Assembly (NCBI GenBank): GCA_012184525.1 | Contig: WOFQ01000131.1 | Span: 1 to 33,045 of the forward strand | DNA from: Xenoacremonium recifei | Taxonomy: Eukaryota > Ascomycota > Sordariomycetes > Hypocreales > Nectriaceae | Length of the DNA stretch: 33,045 nucleotides | Direction: 5' to 3' | The notes under the pieces: model-generated | The model's input: only the letters and a program-made list of their open reading frames with translations | Told to the model about the DNA's origin: nothing | The model's database searches: none | In this document: piece by piece, positions 1-9,018 of the stretch | Layout: the number at the start of each line of letters is the position of its first letter | Position numbering within the stretch: position 1 is the first letter of the stretch | Position numbers and translations under genes: made by a program

Positions 1-268
1 AGCTATCGTAAATGCCTCACCAAATGAGGCCAAAAGAGGGGTAATCGGAATATGACGGACCAAATGAGGGGTCCGGCTGCAACGGCACGCCGGCTTACGA
101 GAAATCGGATAGATTGAATAGGCCGACCTATTCAGCTTGAATAAGCTCGGACTGATAGGAAGGCCGAGGGTTTTGAATATATAAGGGCTGTGTGTATCCA
201 ACCTCGCTGATAGAAATAAACAACTTCAACACATCTATTATATCCACTGTCTACGACTAGTACCCACT
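1..268 (+). repeat. LTR-like / long inverted repeat, left copy
   Basis: This GC-normal block matches the reverse complement of 6581-6848 over 268 bp with only two differences, near position 232. It holds a TATA-like element (tatataag, about 178-185) followed by a pyrimidine/AAC-rich stretch. It also holds two short hairpins, gcctca...tgaggc near 15-31 and ggacc...ggtcc near 57-74. The TATA element and composition resemble a fungal LTR promoter, but the opposite orientation of the two copies argues against the paired LTRs of one retrotransposon. It may be one of two solo LTRs or a long terminal inverted repeat. The match runs to the first base of the window, so the true left edge is unknown. 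Confidence 0.9.
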
Positions 269-310
269 TTTTATAAATAGAAAATGTAATTAAATATATA
301 TAAGATTAAT
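269..310. other. AT-rich junction
   Basis: This short AT-rich junction lies between the LTR-like block and the tRNA-headed repeat. The first bases after 268 (ttttataa) line up with gttcacaa in the other copy by two C-to-T changes and one transversion, so the repeat may extend about 8 bp further. Confidence 0.3.
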
Positions 311-1172
311 AAATATATTATTATTATTATTATTTATATTACTCTAACTAAGCTAATTTAGCTATATAGGAACTCTATATTTATAAAGGTAAGGAAACTA
401 TTATTATAATAATAATAATAATAATAATAAATTAAGCAGGATTTATTTTAACCCCTTAATTTATAATTTAGCCAGAAAGCCTCTAGTAACTCTACTTAGG
501 CCTTAGTCTCTTATTAGGCTTTTTTTACAGTTAAGCCAGATTTACTTTAAGCCTTTTTTCAACTTAGACTTTAATAAAACTCTTTAATCCTGAAATTAGA
601 TTTATTTTAAGCCTTTTTTATATATTTATATATAGCCAGATAACAACTTTTCCTTAATCTTTAATCTTCCTTTTAATAGCCTTTTTCTATATTAAATCCT
701 TATAATTATAAACTTTAAAAAGGGGGGGGCTTATATATATAATAAATACTAATTCTATAATAAATACTAATTCTATAATTAAGCTAATTATATAATTAAA
801 TAATTATTATATATTTATTACAGTTATATTTTATCTTTTTATTATATTTATTTTTCTTATAGCTAAATTATTATATAGCTTAAATATTATTTATTTTTAT
901 TAAGCTAACAGCTAGCTGTTTTACTTTTATTTATAGTAATATATTAGCTACTTATTCTTTTATTTTAAATAGTTATAAGGGCTTTTTATTATTATATATT
1001 AGGTTATTTAGTATATTATTATATATAGCCCTATAGCCTAATCTTTTATCTGGCTTTTATATATTACTAATCTACTTCCAGTAAAAAGGGAGCCTCTAGC
1101 CAGATTTAAATTAATAACCTTCTGCCTTAAGGAAGGTTAGCCTTAATGCCTTAACTATTGCGCTATAGAGGC
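311..1172 (-). repeat. tRNA-headed dispersed repeat, copy 1
   Basis: Read on the minus strand this segment starts with an 81-nt tRNA-like sequence (1172-1092) and continues about 780 bp to a TTA/ATT-rich tail. It can be aligned along its length with 8585-9554 on the plus strand, and most differences are transitions. Recurrent internal motifs such as ggcttaaagtaaatctggc occur about three times in the body, which suggests an internally repetitive ancestor. What the body encoded cannot be read through the mutation. Homology between the copies begins at the tRNA-like 5' end. Confidence 0.7.
1092..1172 (-). tRNA. RIP-damaged tRNA pseudogene or tRNA-like sequence
   Basis: The acceptor arms GCCTCTA (1172-1166) and TAGAGGC pair perfectly. 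An A-box-like segment (TAGCGCAATAGTTA) follows the acceptor. A T-arm ATTAA-TTTAAAT-CTGGC sits just before the 3' acceptor strand; four G-to-A or C-to-T changes turn a pairing GCCAG into this ATTAA. A run of five T on this strand (complement of 1083-1087) lies just downstream, like a Pol III terminator. The anticodon arm is ambiguous: TAAGG/CCTTA leaves an 8-nt loop, and an alternative fold is possible, so no isotype is given. It is very probably not functional. Confidence 0.55.
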
Positions 1173-1330
1173 TAAATAAATATATATATAAGTTATATAT
1201 ACTATATATCTCTATAATATATAGCTATTTATATTATATAATATCTATTTAATTAAATATAGCTATATATATATTTCTTTAGTTTTCTAATCTAATTAAA
1301 ACCAATTAGTTTTATTCTATTTAGGGCTTT
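1173..1330 (+). repeat. AT-rich dispersed block B, copy 1
   Basis: This roughly 150-bp AT-rich block recurs at about 10790-10975 in the same orientation and at about 12095-12225 in reverse. Shared landmarks are ataatatatagctattta, tatttaattaaatata and a ctttagt...ctaatct stretch. Its simple AT composition makes the exact edges uncertain, but the order of landmarks is the same in all three copies. Confidence 0.55.
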
Positions 1331-1473
1331 AATTTTAGTATTTTTAGTACTTTTTAATATTTCCTCTAACTAATATAGTAAATCTAATATAAGACCTAAA
1401 AATATAATAACTAGTAGTTTATATAGCCTTATTATATAATTATTAGAATAAATCTATATTACTTAGTTACTAT

Positions 1474-1684
1474 CAGGGCTGTACTTTTAGTACTTTTAGT
1501 ATTTTTTAGGTAGAATAATACTAATTAGTATTAATCGTACTAATACTAAAAATTTTTAGTATTTTTATAGCTGGAATAATATTAAGAATCTTTAGTATTA
1601 GTATTCTTATAGCTGGAGTAATACTAATTAGTCTTAATATAACTAATACTAATACTAAATATTAAGGAATAATATCACAGCCCT
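1474..1684 (+). repeat. Palindromic MITE-like family A, complete copy
   Basis: This 211-bp copy opens with cagggctgt and closes with acagccct, so it has short terminal inverted repeats. The interior repeats the family words actaattagt, agaataatact and their reverse complements. There is no coding capacity. A clear target-site duplication is not visible in the AT-rich flanks. Confidence 0.6.
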
Positions 1685-3551
1685 ATATATACTATAATTT
1701 AAGTGTTCTTTAAAGTTTATAAATTCAGAAAAATAATATATTATTTAAATAATTTAAAAAAACTATAATATTTTATAAAATATTAAGTTATTTATTATAT
1801 TACTTTATATTATTTATAGTATTAAGTCGGGGTTCGAGGATCTTATACACAAACCTAACCACAGAGACAAAAATAGCCAGTCTCACAAAAGGGGCTCCCG
1901 GATAAATGCTGTAATTCCTGTAAATACTATGCCTTTTAACTCAGCATTTTAAGTCCAAAGGACTTAAATATAAGCTATAATCTAGTTAATTAAATAATTA
2001 ATAAATACAGTACCTAATCTGGGTAGAAAATAAGTAAATAAATTTATAGGGGAATAATTATTAATTTCTCTTCTCTAAGAGCCCAGTAGGAGATCTTATA
2101 GCTATATGATTTAATGATTAATTATATAATAAAAGGATGCCTATATGAGTCCCTTCTAGCCCGGACACAGTATTAATAGAAATTAATAAAAAGAATATAT
2201 ATTATACCTAAAATAATAAAATTATATTTTAAATTTTATTAATTTTAGTTTATTTAGTTTTATGTACTAGTATATATAAATTATTAAAAATTATATATAG
2301 TTATTATTTTTATAATTATATCTCCAGATATTTTTTTATATAAAAACTTAATCTAAAATAAGAAAATAATACTATAATTTAGTATCTCTAATATATTTCT
2401 AAGAAATCTAATAAAAGCTTTATTAAGTAATATAATTATATTAAATTTTTTATTTTTATTTAAGATATTCTAAGCTACAGTTTAGGATTTAAAAGAAACT
2501 ATCCTTCCTTTCACTTTTTAGGACTTTAGGGCTCTTTAGGGCAGACACTTAGCTAATAATTATATCTAAATATCTAAATACTTTAGAATAATCTTTTTTA
2601 TATTATAATAAGAATTACTATTTTTAGTAAGATATTAATTTATATTATTATAATATTTTTAAGATAATTAATAAAATATAAAATTACCTCTTTTAATTAG
2701 TTTTTTTTACTTATTTAACCTTAACCTTATATGTATATCTAGACACTTCTAAAAACAGAGCTTTAAAAAGATATCCTATTAGAAACTAGTTTTATAGATA
2801 AAGTGGAATTTATAATATATGTATATATAATATATAGGATACCCTTAATAAGAGTAAAGTTTAGGGCCTTATTAAGCTATTTAGTATAAGGCTTAAAGTT
2901 ATTATTTATGACTAAAGTTAGTATATAAAATATTAAAATAGTATTAGTATAGAATGTATAGCTTTAAATTGAAACATATATTAGCTATATAATTAATAGA
3001 TAAAGTGGTCAGACCAGTTATAGGATAATAGCACTAAATGTAGGTAGATATATATATTTGGCTACTAACTGTATATATATATAGATAAATGTTTTATATA
3101 TTAAAGCTCTATTATAGAATCTGCAATAAAATATGATAATTAGGTAAAAATTAAATAGCATACTAGATATATTCTTAGTATATAAATTTTACTAATTTTA
3201 TATATATTTGGTATAATCTATATAGACTATTAAAAACTAATAGCTGATTCTATCTTTATTTTCATTAATATAAAATAAAAAAAGAATTAATACCTTTATA
3301 AATAGATATTCTTTTCTATAATTATAAAGTAAGAGTATAAAATAATTAATGATAATAAATAAGAAATAAGGTCTTTAAGTTTCTATTTATCTGACTCTCC
3401 AGAATTTTAGTAGTAAGCTTATTTATTTTATATTTACTCTATTATATATATTAATATCTAATATTTAATATAATAATTCTGATATTTTAAGAAGAGTGTT
3501 ATTATTAAAATATAATATATTATTATTTCTATATTAATAGTCTATAGTTTT
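1685..3551. other. RIP-degraded AT-rich stretch, unassigned
   Basis: No open frame of useful length is present on either strand. Patches of more normal composition occur near 1827-1975 and 2085-2180 (for example gtcggggttcgaggatc and cttctagcccggacac). They may be less mutated pieces of the same elements. No domain could be read through the mutation, and I see no RNA gene here. Confidence 0.4.
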
Positions 3552-3790
3552 TAGGTATATAATTCTAGTACTTTTAGTCTGGCATGTACCTAGAATAATA
3601 CTAATTAGTCTTAATTAGATTAATATTAGAACCTTTAGTATTTTTATTACTAAAATAATACTGAAGAATTTTAATTTTAGTATTTTGGTTAATAGGATAA
3701 TATTAAGGATTCTTTGTTTTAATCAGATTATAACTAATTACTATTATTCTGATTAAGACTAATACTAAAAACTAAGGAATTATAGTCTTA
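3552..3790 (+). repeat. Palindromic MITE-like family A copy
   Basis: It starts aggtatataattctagtact, the counterpart of the reverse-complemented end at 7272. The words actaattagtcttaattaga and gattaagactaatact inside are reverse complements around a palindromic core. It ends near ctaaggaattatag. Confidence 0.5.
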
Positions 3791-3809
3791 TATAATATAA
3801 TATATTTAA

Positions 3810-3849
3810 CCCCCCCCAACCCCCCCCCCACCCTTTTCTATTAGGGGGG
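3810..3849. other. C-rich tract followed by G-run
   Basis: C8-AA-C10-A-C3 is followed 10 bases later by G6. On the minus strand this gives several long G-runs able to form a G-quadruplex, and the plus strand could form an i-motif or pair C-run with G-run as a hairpin. It sits alone in DNA that is otherwise nearly all A and T. Confidence 0.5.
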
Positions 3850-3939
3850 CCTTTATTATATATATATATATATATATACCTAATAGTATATATTATTATA
3901 TAAGTAAGAGAAATATGGGGATTAATTAAATATATTAAT

Positions 3940-4162
3940 AATATAAAAATACTAAAAATACTAAAAATATTAAAAAAAAAGGATTGAAGATTAAACTAAA
4001 AATTCTTAATATTAATATTAATTAGATTAAGACTAATTGGTATTTTTTGTTTATAGAATAATATTAAGAATTCTTAGTATTTTCCTCCTATAGAATAATA
4101 CTGATTAGTCTAACCCGATTAAGACTAATATTATATACTAAGGAATAATTTTATAACCCGGG
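3940..4162 (+). repeat. Palindromic MITE-like family A copy
   Basis: It contains the family words tagattaagactaattgg, tagaataatattaagaattc and ends with the typical terminus aaggaataattttataaccc. The left edge blends into AT-rich sequence, so the start is approximate. Confidence 0.5.
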
Positions 4163-4634
4163 TATCTTTTACTTAAAATTGCTTAGCTTTTAAATGCGAT
4201 ATAATATTATATTTCGTAGCTATAAGCTATTAAATTAAGTGCGCATTATCTTGTAAAGAGGCTCTATCAAATATATAGGTTTTACATTAAGTACTTAGCT
4301 TTTAAATATTTTATTTCCTCTTAAGTAAATTAGATATGTAGCTCTTAAGAGGCTTAAATTCGGGTAGCAGTAGTAGCGGAGGCGGCTATAATAGCAGTGG
4401 TAGTAGGGTATCCCATCTTATAGATTTATATTAAAGTTAAATAAATTAAAAACTTATAGCTAGTAGCAGCTATAAGAGCAGCACATTTAGAGGAGAATTA
4501 AGGGGAAATCTATTTTATAGTCAATATATTACTGGATATAGCATATATTAAAGTATATATATCTATGTATTAGCTATTTAGAACCTAATAATAAGACTCT
4601 TTCAGGAGTCATACTCTTCCTACCTCCTACTTAC
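4163..4634. other. AT-rich stretch with a degenerate trinucleotide patch
   Basis: No gene is visible. At 4363-4408 there is an imperfect run of AGC/AGT/GGC-like trinucleotides (gggtagcagtagtagcgg), GC-richer than its surroundings. A second, weaker patch (gctagtagcagctataag) lies near 4458-4475. They may be traces of a coding repeat or a decayed microsatellite. Confidence 0.35.
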
Positions 4635-4835
4635 GGCTGTAATTTTAGTACTTTTAGTTTAGTCTATACCCGGAATAATACTGATGAGTCTTAGTCGGAA
4701 TAATACTAAAAATCTTTAATATCCCTATAACTTGAATAATACTAAAGAATTTTAGTTTTAGTTTAGTCTGACTAAGATTAAGAATCTTTAGTATTATTGT
4801 AGCTATAAAAAAGTATCAAAAGTGGAATTATCAGT
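4635..4835 (+). repeat. Palindromic MITE-like family A copy
   Basis: It begins ggctgtaattttagtacttt, the same terminus seen reversed at 12376-12393 and near 10604. It carries the words cggaataatactgatgagtc and tagtctgactaagattaaga. The right end is less typical, so this copy may be truncated there. Confidence 0.5.
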
Positions 4836-4997
4836 ATTTCTATATATGATATAAAATAAGGGGATCTATATATAAATAATTGGGATATATATATATAAAT
4901 AGGCTTTTTAATACGAAGATATTATATATATTTTTATTATATCATATAAAGTCTATATACCCCGACAAAGGTAAGAATACGGTGTTGGCCCAGAAAA

Positions 4998-5026
4998 GGG
5001 GTGGAGGGAGGGAGGGAGGGAGGTGG
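4998..5026 (+). other. Potential G-quadruplex tract (GGGA repeats)
   Basis: The tract has four or more consecutive runs of three G separated by single A (gggagggagggaggg), flanked by further G-runs. It lies in a locally less AT-rich patch about 120 bases past the stop codon of the hAT relic on the other strand. An open frame that crosses it (4880-5107) has low-complexity, AT-driven composition and I do not regard it as a gene. Confidence 0.45.
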
Positions 5027-5144
5027 CACATATCAGATCTCACCGCTGATATAACATATACAGCTATATATAACGGTCCTATGTATAACTTACACTATAT
5101 TTACTAGACTTTTCTTTATAGTATGTATATATATATAATATTAA

Positions 5145-6390
5145 TTAAACTTTAATATCCTCCTCCTCTTCTTCTTTTAACTCCTTTTCTAAGCTATCTA
5201 AAGTATTTAATTTCCAGCTTTTTAATAGAATTGACTGCTTAACTGTCTGAGAAGCTAATAAACTTCTTTTTCTTAGAAATAATATTATTGCTAATAAGAA
5301 TACACTTTCAATAGCAGCAGAAATAGCTAGCATAATTAGAGAATGCCTAGCTAATATACTTAATATTAGAAATTAAATAGATTAAGTATTCTAACAATTT
5401 AATATATTAGTCTAGTAAATATTAGTATAATATAGAAATATATATACATAATAATTAATTATATTCTGATTAAGTATTTTTCCTTTTAAATATATAGAAA
5501 ATTCCTCTTCTTTATTAATAGCTCCTATATATAATTTATATTCTGAATTATAATTTTCTTTATATATAGTGTAGTTAGTATTATATAAATCCTTATTGAA
5601 TATATTAAATAATAAATTAATAAAAGGCTTATTTATATAGCCCTATTTTTCGTTTTTAATCCTGTAGAAACTCAGTATATATATATATAGAGTATAGCTT
5701 ACCAGTAAAACTCTTACTTAAAAAGCTTAAAAATATTATCTTTTGTGTCTTCATAGTAATATAATAGGCCTTTAAATTTCAAATACCCATTGGCCTTAGG
5801 TGGGCGGGGACCCTCGCAGTGTAACTAAGGGCATTTTCCCTTAGTTAGACTATAAGGGTCCCTGCTCACTTAAGGCTAATAGGTATAATAATTGAAACTG
5901 ATAGTCTAATATTATATTAAATAAAAAGGAGTTATATTTTTAAGGAAGAAAAAAAGAGCCTTTTTTGGGAAATATTTTTATAATTATTTTAAGCTTTGCA
6001 TAATAGCTTTGGAGTAATTAAAATAAAAAGCCTAATAATAATAAGTAGTTTATATAGAAATAAATAAAAATATAAATAAACTACTAAATTAGGGCTTTTA
6101 GACTTATTTAAAAAGTCTTTATTAAGCTTTTCTAGCTTTTGAAATATTTAATAAATATATAAAAGCCCCTTTGTTAGGGTTATATAAGCCTTCCCATAAA
6201 GCTTAATAGAAGAATTTAAAAGAAACTTAAATATTTTTTTTTTAGCTCTTTAAAAGCTAGCTAGTTAGGATCCTAAAAAAATATAAATTTAAATTCCTTA
6301 TTAGTAGTATATTTATGTATATAAATTAGAGGCTTTTTAAAAAGAAGAGCTACTAAAATTATATAAGAAGTTAAATTCCATCTCATAATA
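5145..6390 (-). pseudogene. hAT-family transposase relic (RIP-degraded)
   Basis: The last 62 codons (5333-5145) are open, and the reading continues upstream of that ATG. It shows an hAT C-terminal dimerisation pattern, LAR(H)...LAISAAIESVF...LLKSW, matching the family form LAR...LxIPxxSAxxERxFS...LKSW with substitutions explained by C-to-T or G-to-A change. It ends in an acidic tail, KELKEEEEEDIKV. About 1 kb upstream on the same strand (near 6384-6368) an RWNLTSY stretch matches the conserved RWNST motif, followed by leucine/lysine-rich text of the usual hAT kind with many stops. Order and spacing fit a short hAT transposase. A foldback palindrome at 5783-5886 interrupts it. The zinc finger and DDE core are not convincingly readable. 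Confidence 0.55.
5783..5886. repeat. Foldback palindrome (47+ bp arms, 6-nt loop)
   Basis: Arm 5785-5831 and arm 5838-5884 are reverse complements over 47 positions with nine mismatches, separated by catttt. Eight of the nine are transitions, and in all eight the right arm carries T or A where the left arm's complement has C or G. The left arm is GC-rich (ggtgggcggggaccctcg). It looks like a foldback or MITE-type element inserted in the hAT relic. The right-edge sequence ctaataggtataataatt recurs at about 7370-7388. Confidence 0.7.
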
Positions 6391-6555
6391 TTATCGAAAG
6401 AATATAAATAAGTATACTATATATGATATAAATATATATATATACTTAAATAAAATACTTACCTAAAAAAAAGAATTTATATATTAGGATCTAAATTCCG
6501 CCCTTTTTTATATTTTAATATTCTCTCTTCTAACTATTTCTTATTTATAAATATA
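6365..6555 (-). repeat. hAT 5' region shared with 8232-8425
   Basis: This AT-rich segment aligns with 8232-8425 in the same orientation. Shared words include taaaatactt.cctaaa, atattaggat and ttttttatattt. It includes the RWNST-encoding part of the hAT relic and sequence upstream of it, so it is best read as the 5' part of that transposon. Confidence 0.5.
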
Positions 6556-6580
6556 TTTAATATTAATGCAAATTGTGAAC

Positions 6581-6848
6581 AGTGGGTACTAGTCGTAGAC
6601 AGTGGAAGTAATAGATGTGTTGAAGTTGTTTATTTCTATCAGCGAGGTTGGATACACACAGCCCTTATATATTCAAAACCCTCGGCCTTCCTATCAGTCC
6701 GAGCTTATTCAAGCTGAATAGGTCGGCCTATTCAATCTATCCGATTTCTCGTAAGCCGGCGTGCCGTTGCAGCCGGACCCCTCATTTGGTCCGTCATATT
6801 CCGATTACCCCTCTTTTGGCCTCATTTGGTGAGGCATTTACGATAGCT
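6581..6848 (-). repeat. LTR-like / long inverted repeat, right copy
   Basis: It is the reverse complement of 1-268 with two differences, and its outer end is cgatagct at 6848. The open frame 6648-6863 falls almost wholly inside this repeat and is a by-product of it. The copy has no sign of RIP although it borders heavily mutated DNA, consistent with its length being below the usual RIP size threshold or with recent arrival. Confidence 0.9.
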
Positions 6849-7126
6849 ATGTGTTTCCAATAGCTGTATGTGTTATGTATGATATATATATAGCTGTGTG
6901 TTATATAGAGCCGTATGTATTATATTTGAATAGGGGTATGTGTTATCTTGTTGGTTGTATATATGACCCCCCCCACTCCCCGGGGGGAGGGGGGGTGGGG
7001 TAATATAATCTGTATTTTTAATATATTTGATATATATATTATTTTCTTATTACAAAACTTAATAATATTGTATATATAATACTTTTTTTAATATAAATCC
7101 TAATTATATATATATTCATATATTCT
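6849..7126. other. AT-rich stretch with a C/G palindromic tract
   Basis: There is no gene. Positions 6849-6960 show recurring tgtgttat/gtatgt words and resemble loosely the TG-rich stretch at 13976-14040, which is also followed by a C-run. Positions 6967-7000 hold a C-run then a G-run (cccccccc...ggggggagggggggtgggg) that can pair as a hairpin or form a G-quadruplex on the plus strand. Confidence 0.4.
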
Positions 7127-7272
7127 AATTCCGTATTTTAAAGAAATACTAATTAATATTAGTCAGATTAAAACTAATGAGTATTATTCTAGCTATAGTT
7201 ATATTAATACTATAGATCTTTAGTATTATTCTGGGTATATACTAGACTAAAAGTACTAAAATCATATACCTG
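7127..7272 (-). repeat. Palindromic MITE-like family A copy, empty-site example
   Basis: It carries the words taatattagtcagattaaaa and agtattattct and ends tagactaaaagtactaaaat followed by catatacctg. Position 7240-7241 (TA) corresponds to the site where a copy at 11575-12005 has received a 319-bp MITE. Confidence 0.55.
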
Positions 7273-8052
7273 CTACTAGTGCACCTAATACTCACTTTTT
7301 AAACTCTCCCTATATAATACTTTCTTGCCCTTAACTTAAATCCTTATCGCCGCGTGGCTATTTACCCCAGACTAATAGGTATAATAATTTAGATCTTTAT
7401 ATACCGCTTTTAATAGTATACTGATAATTCCGGCTTATAAAACTTTATAGGCAGAGTCTTTATATCATAAAAACCTCTATACTAATAAAAGCTTTTAAGT
7501 ATTTACTAATAAAATATATTATAATTTTTTTTGTGTCTTAATAAGTCTTATCTTATTAAATAACCCCACTATCTCCTAGGGGGCTTTAATCTCAAACCCC
7601 CACGCCTACTATATTAAGTTTCCTGGAGATAGCCTAAGGGTTATATAGACTCAGAAAAAGGCTGTTTACTTAGAAATATGGAGAACTATTAGTGATTACA
7701 TAAATATTATAGCTAATAAGGTAAAGGCTCTTATAGAGCATCTTAAAGCAGCTATTTTTATAAAAATAATCTTCTTATTTTGATCTATCTTTATATCAGA
7801 GCTTAAGTATATTATTCATCCTCTAGCTAAGTTTCAATATTATTTAAATTAATTCATTCTTATTTTTATAGATTTTCAGTTATATTAGCTATAAATCGCC
7901 CCTCCCCCACTTCCCCCTTCTTTCGATATACTTAGCGTGATTTTAAATCTCAACTCTCCTATATTAACGGACGGTCTATATAAGTGGGGTCATTAAATAT
8001 GAAAAGGCTTATTATTTCTCGTTTTCTAACATTCCTCTCTTTATTCTAGACA
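7273..8052. other. Moderately AT-rich stretch, unassigned
   Basis: It is less AT-extreme than its surroundings near 7340-7380, 7560-7640 and 7900-7920 (for example cgccgcgtggctatttaccc, and a C-rich run at 7902-7918). No frame stays open long enough to name a product. It may be a partly mutated element or an old unique segment. Confidence 0.3.
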
Positions 8053-8205
8053 GGCAGGGGTATAAAATTATTCCTTGAGATTTAGTATTAATACTAGTAT
8101 ATTAAGACTAATTAGTATTATTCTATAAAAGGAGAATACTAAAATACTAATACTAATATTAAGGATTTTGAATTTGATATTTAATACCTTTTTTAGTATT
8201 TTTTT
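8053..8205 (+). repeat. Palindromic MITE-like family A copy
   Basis: It begins with the family terminus caggggtataaaattattcc and contains ttaagactaattagtatta. It runs out in ttttagtatttttttt and may be truncated on the right. Confidence 0.5.
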
Positions 8206-8231
8206 TTAATATTATTAATTTTATTAATATT

Positions 8232-8425
8232 ATAATAAGTTGAATTCCAGTAAATAATATTATCTAAAAGAATATAAATTAGTATAATATATATCCTTTT
8301 TAATAAAATACTTGCCTAAAGTAATACTAGATTTTTGCATATTAGGATTTCAAACTCTATTCTTTTTTATATTTCGATATATCCTCTTCTAATAATATCT
8401 TACTTTTATATATCTATTTAAGAAT
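8232..8425 (-). repeat. Second hAT 5' fragment
   Basis: It aligns with 6365-6555. On the minus strand it reaches the tggaatt part of the RWNST-coding motif and then stops matching, so only the upstream end of the hAT element is left. Most differences between the two copies are transitions. Confidence 0.45.
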
Positions 8426-8584
8426 AATATAAACTTATTATAATTTATTTGTAAGACCTATTTTTCAGTTACTAACTTATAGTATATATATATATATAAA
8501 TATAGATATAGAAAGTAGCCCTACTTTTATTGAAATAAATATCTTCTATTCCTTTAAAATTAATATTTTAGAATCTATTAGAGT

Positions 8585-8665
8585 ACCTCTATAATATAAT
8601 AATTAAGGCATTAAAGTTAGCCTTTCTTAAGGAAGACGGTTGTTAGTTTAAACCTATCTAGAGGC
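8585..8665 (+). tRNA. RIP-damaged tRNA pseudogene or tRNA-like sequence, copy 2
   Basis: It has the same 81-nt length as the copy at 1092-1172. The acceptor is ACCTCTA...TAGAGGC, with the first base changed G to A. The D-stem strand GCGC of copy 1 is ATAT here, four transitions in four bases. The T-arm reads GTTAG-TTTAAAC-CTATC. A T6 run at 8669-8674 follows directly, like a Pol III terminator. The fold is worse than in copy 1 and the isotype is not assignable. Confidence 0.5.
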
Positions 8666-8839
8666 ACCTTTTTTACTAAAAATAGATTAATAATTTATAA
8701 AAACTAGATAAAAGATTAATATATAGGGCTATATATAATAATATACTTTTTAACCTAATATATAATAATTCAAGTCCTTATAAATACTAAAAAAAAGCAG
8801 TAAGTAGTTAATATACTATTATAAATAAAAGTATAAAAG

Positions 8840-9018
8840 TGCTATGGGCTCGGGCTTGGCCGTGCCTATGTGTGTGTGGCTCATATAGCTGGTTGAGCAG
8901 CCGTACTGACGGTTGTTTAATATGTTATCTTTTGGCCTGTTCGGCTAGAGGTATCTCGTTCAAAAAGTGGGCAGTTGCGTCAGCTATCGCTTAGCCCTAC
9001 TAGGGTCAGCCTCATGAC
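8840..9018. mobile_element. GC-normal insertion in tRNA-headed repeat
   Basis: This sequence is present in copy 2 and absent from copy 1, where aaataaaagta runs directly into aaacagctagctgttag. The insert starts near tgctatgggctcggg and ends near cagcctcatgac. It has ordinary GC content and no RIP pattern, unlike both flanks. The gggctcgggcttgg start resembles ends of some fungal hAT elements, but no clear terminal inverted repeat or target duplication is visible. It has no coding frame. Confidence 0.5.

Noticed and set aside
311..1172. Ordinary tRNA-derived SINE.
   Set aside because: A T-run of Pol III terminator type follows the tRNA-like part directly, and the body is far longer than usual for a SINE. 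A different kind of duplicated element is more likely.
4880..5107. Open frame of 75 codons across the GGGA tract.
   Set aside because: It is rich in Tyr, Ile and Lys from AT-rich DNA, plus Gly/Arg from the G tract. There is no family pattern, and it lies beside a transposon relic on the other strand.
1..6848. A single LTR retrotransposon bounded by the two 268-bp repeats.
   Set aside because: The repeats are inverted, not direct. The readable coding relic inside is hAT-like, not reverse transcriptase or integrase.
6648..6863. Open frame of 71 codons.
   Set aside because: It lies almost wholly within the non-coding LTR-like repeat, with the other copy at the left window edge. Its composition is not protein-like.
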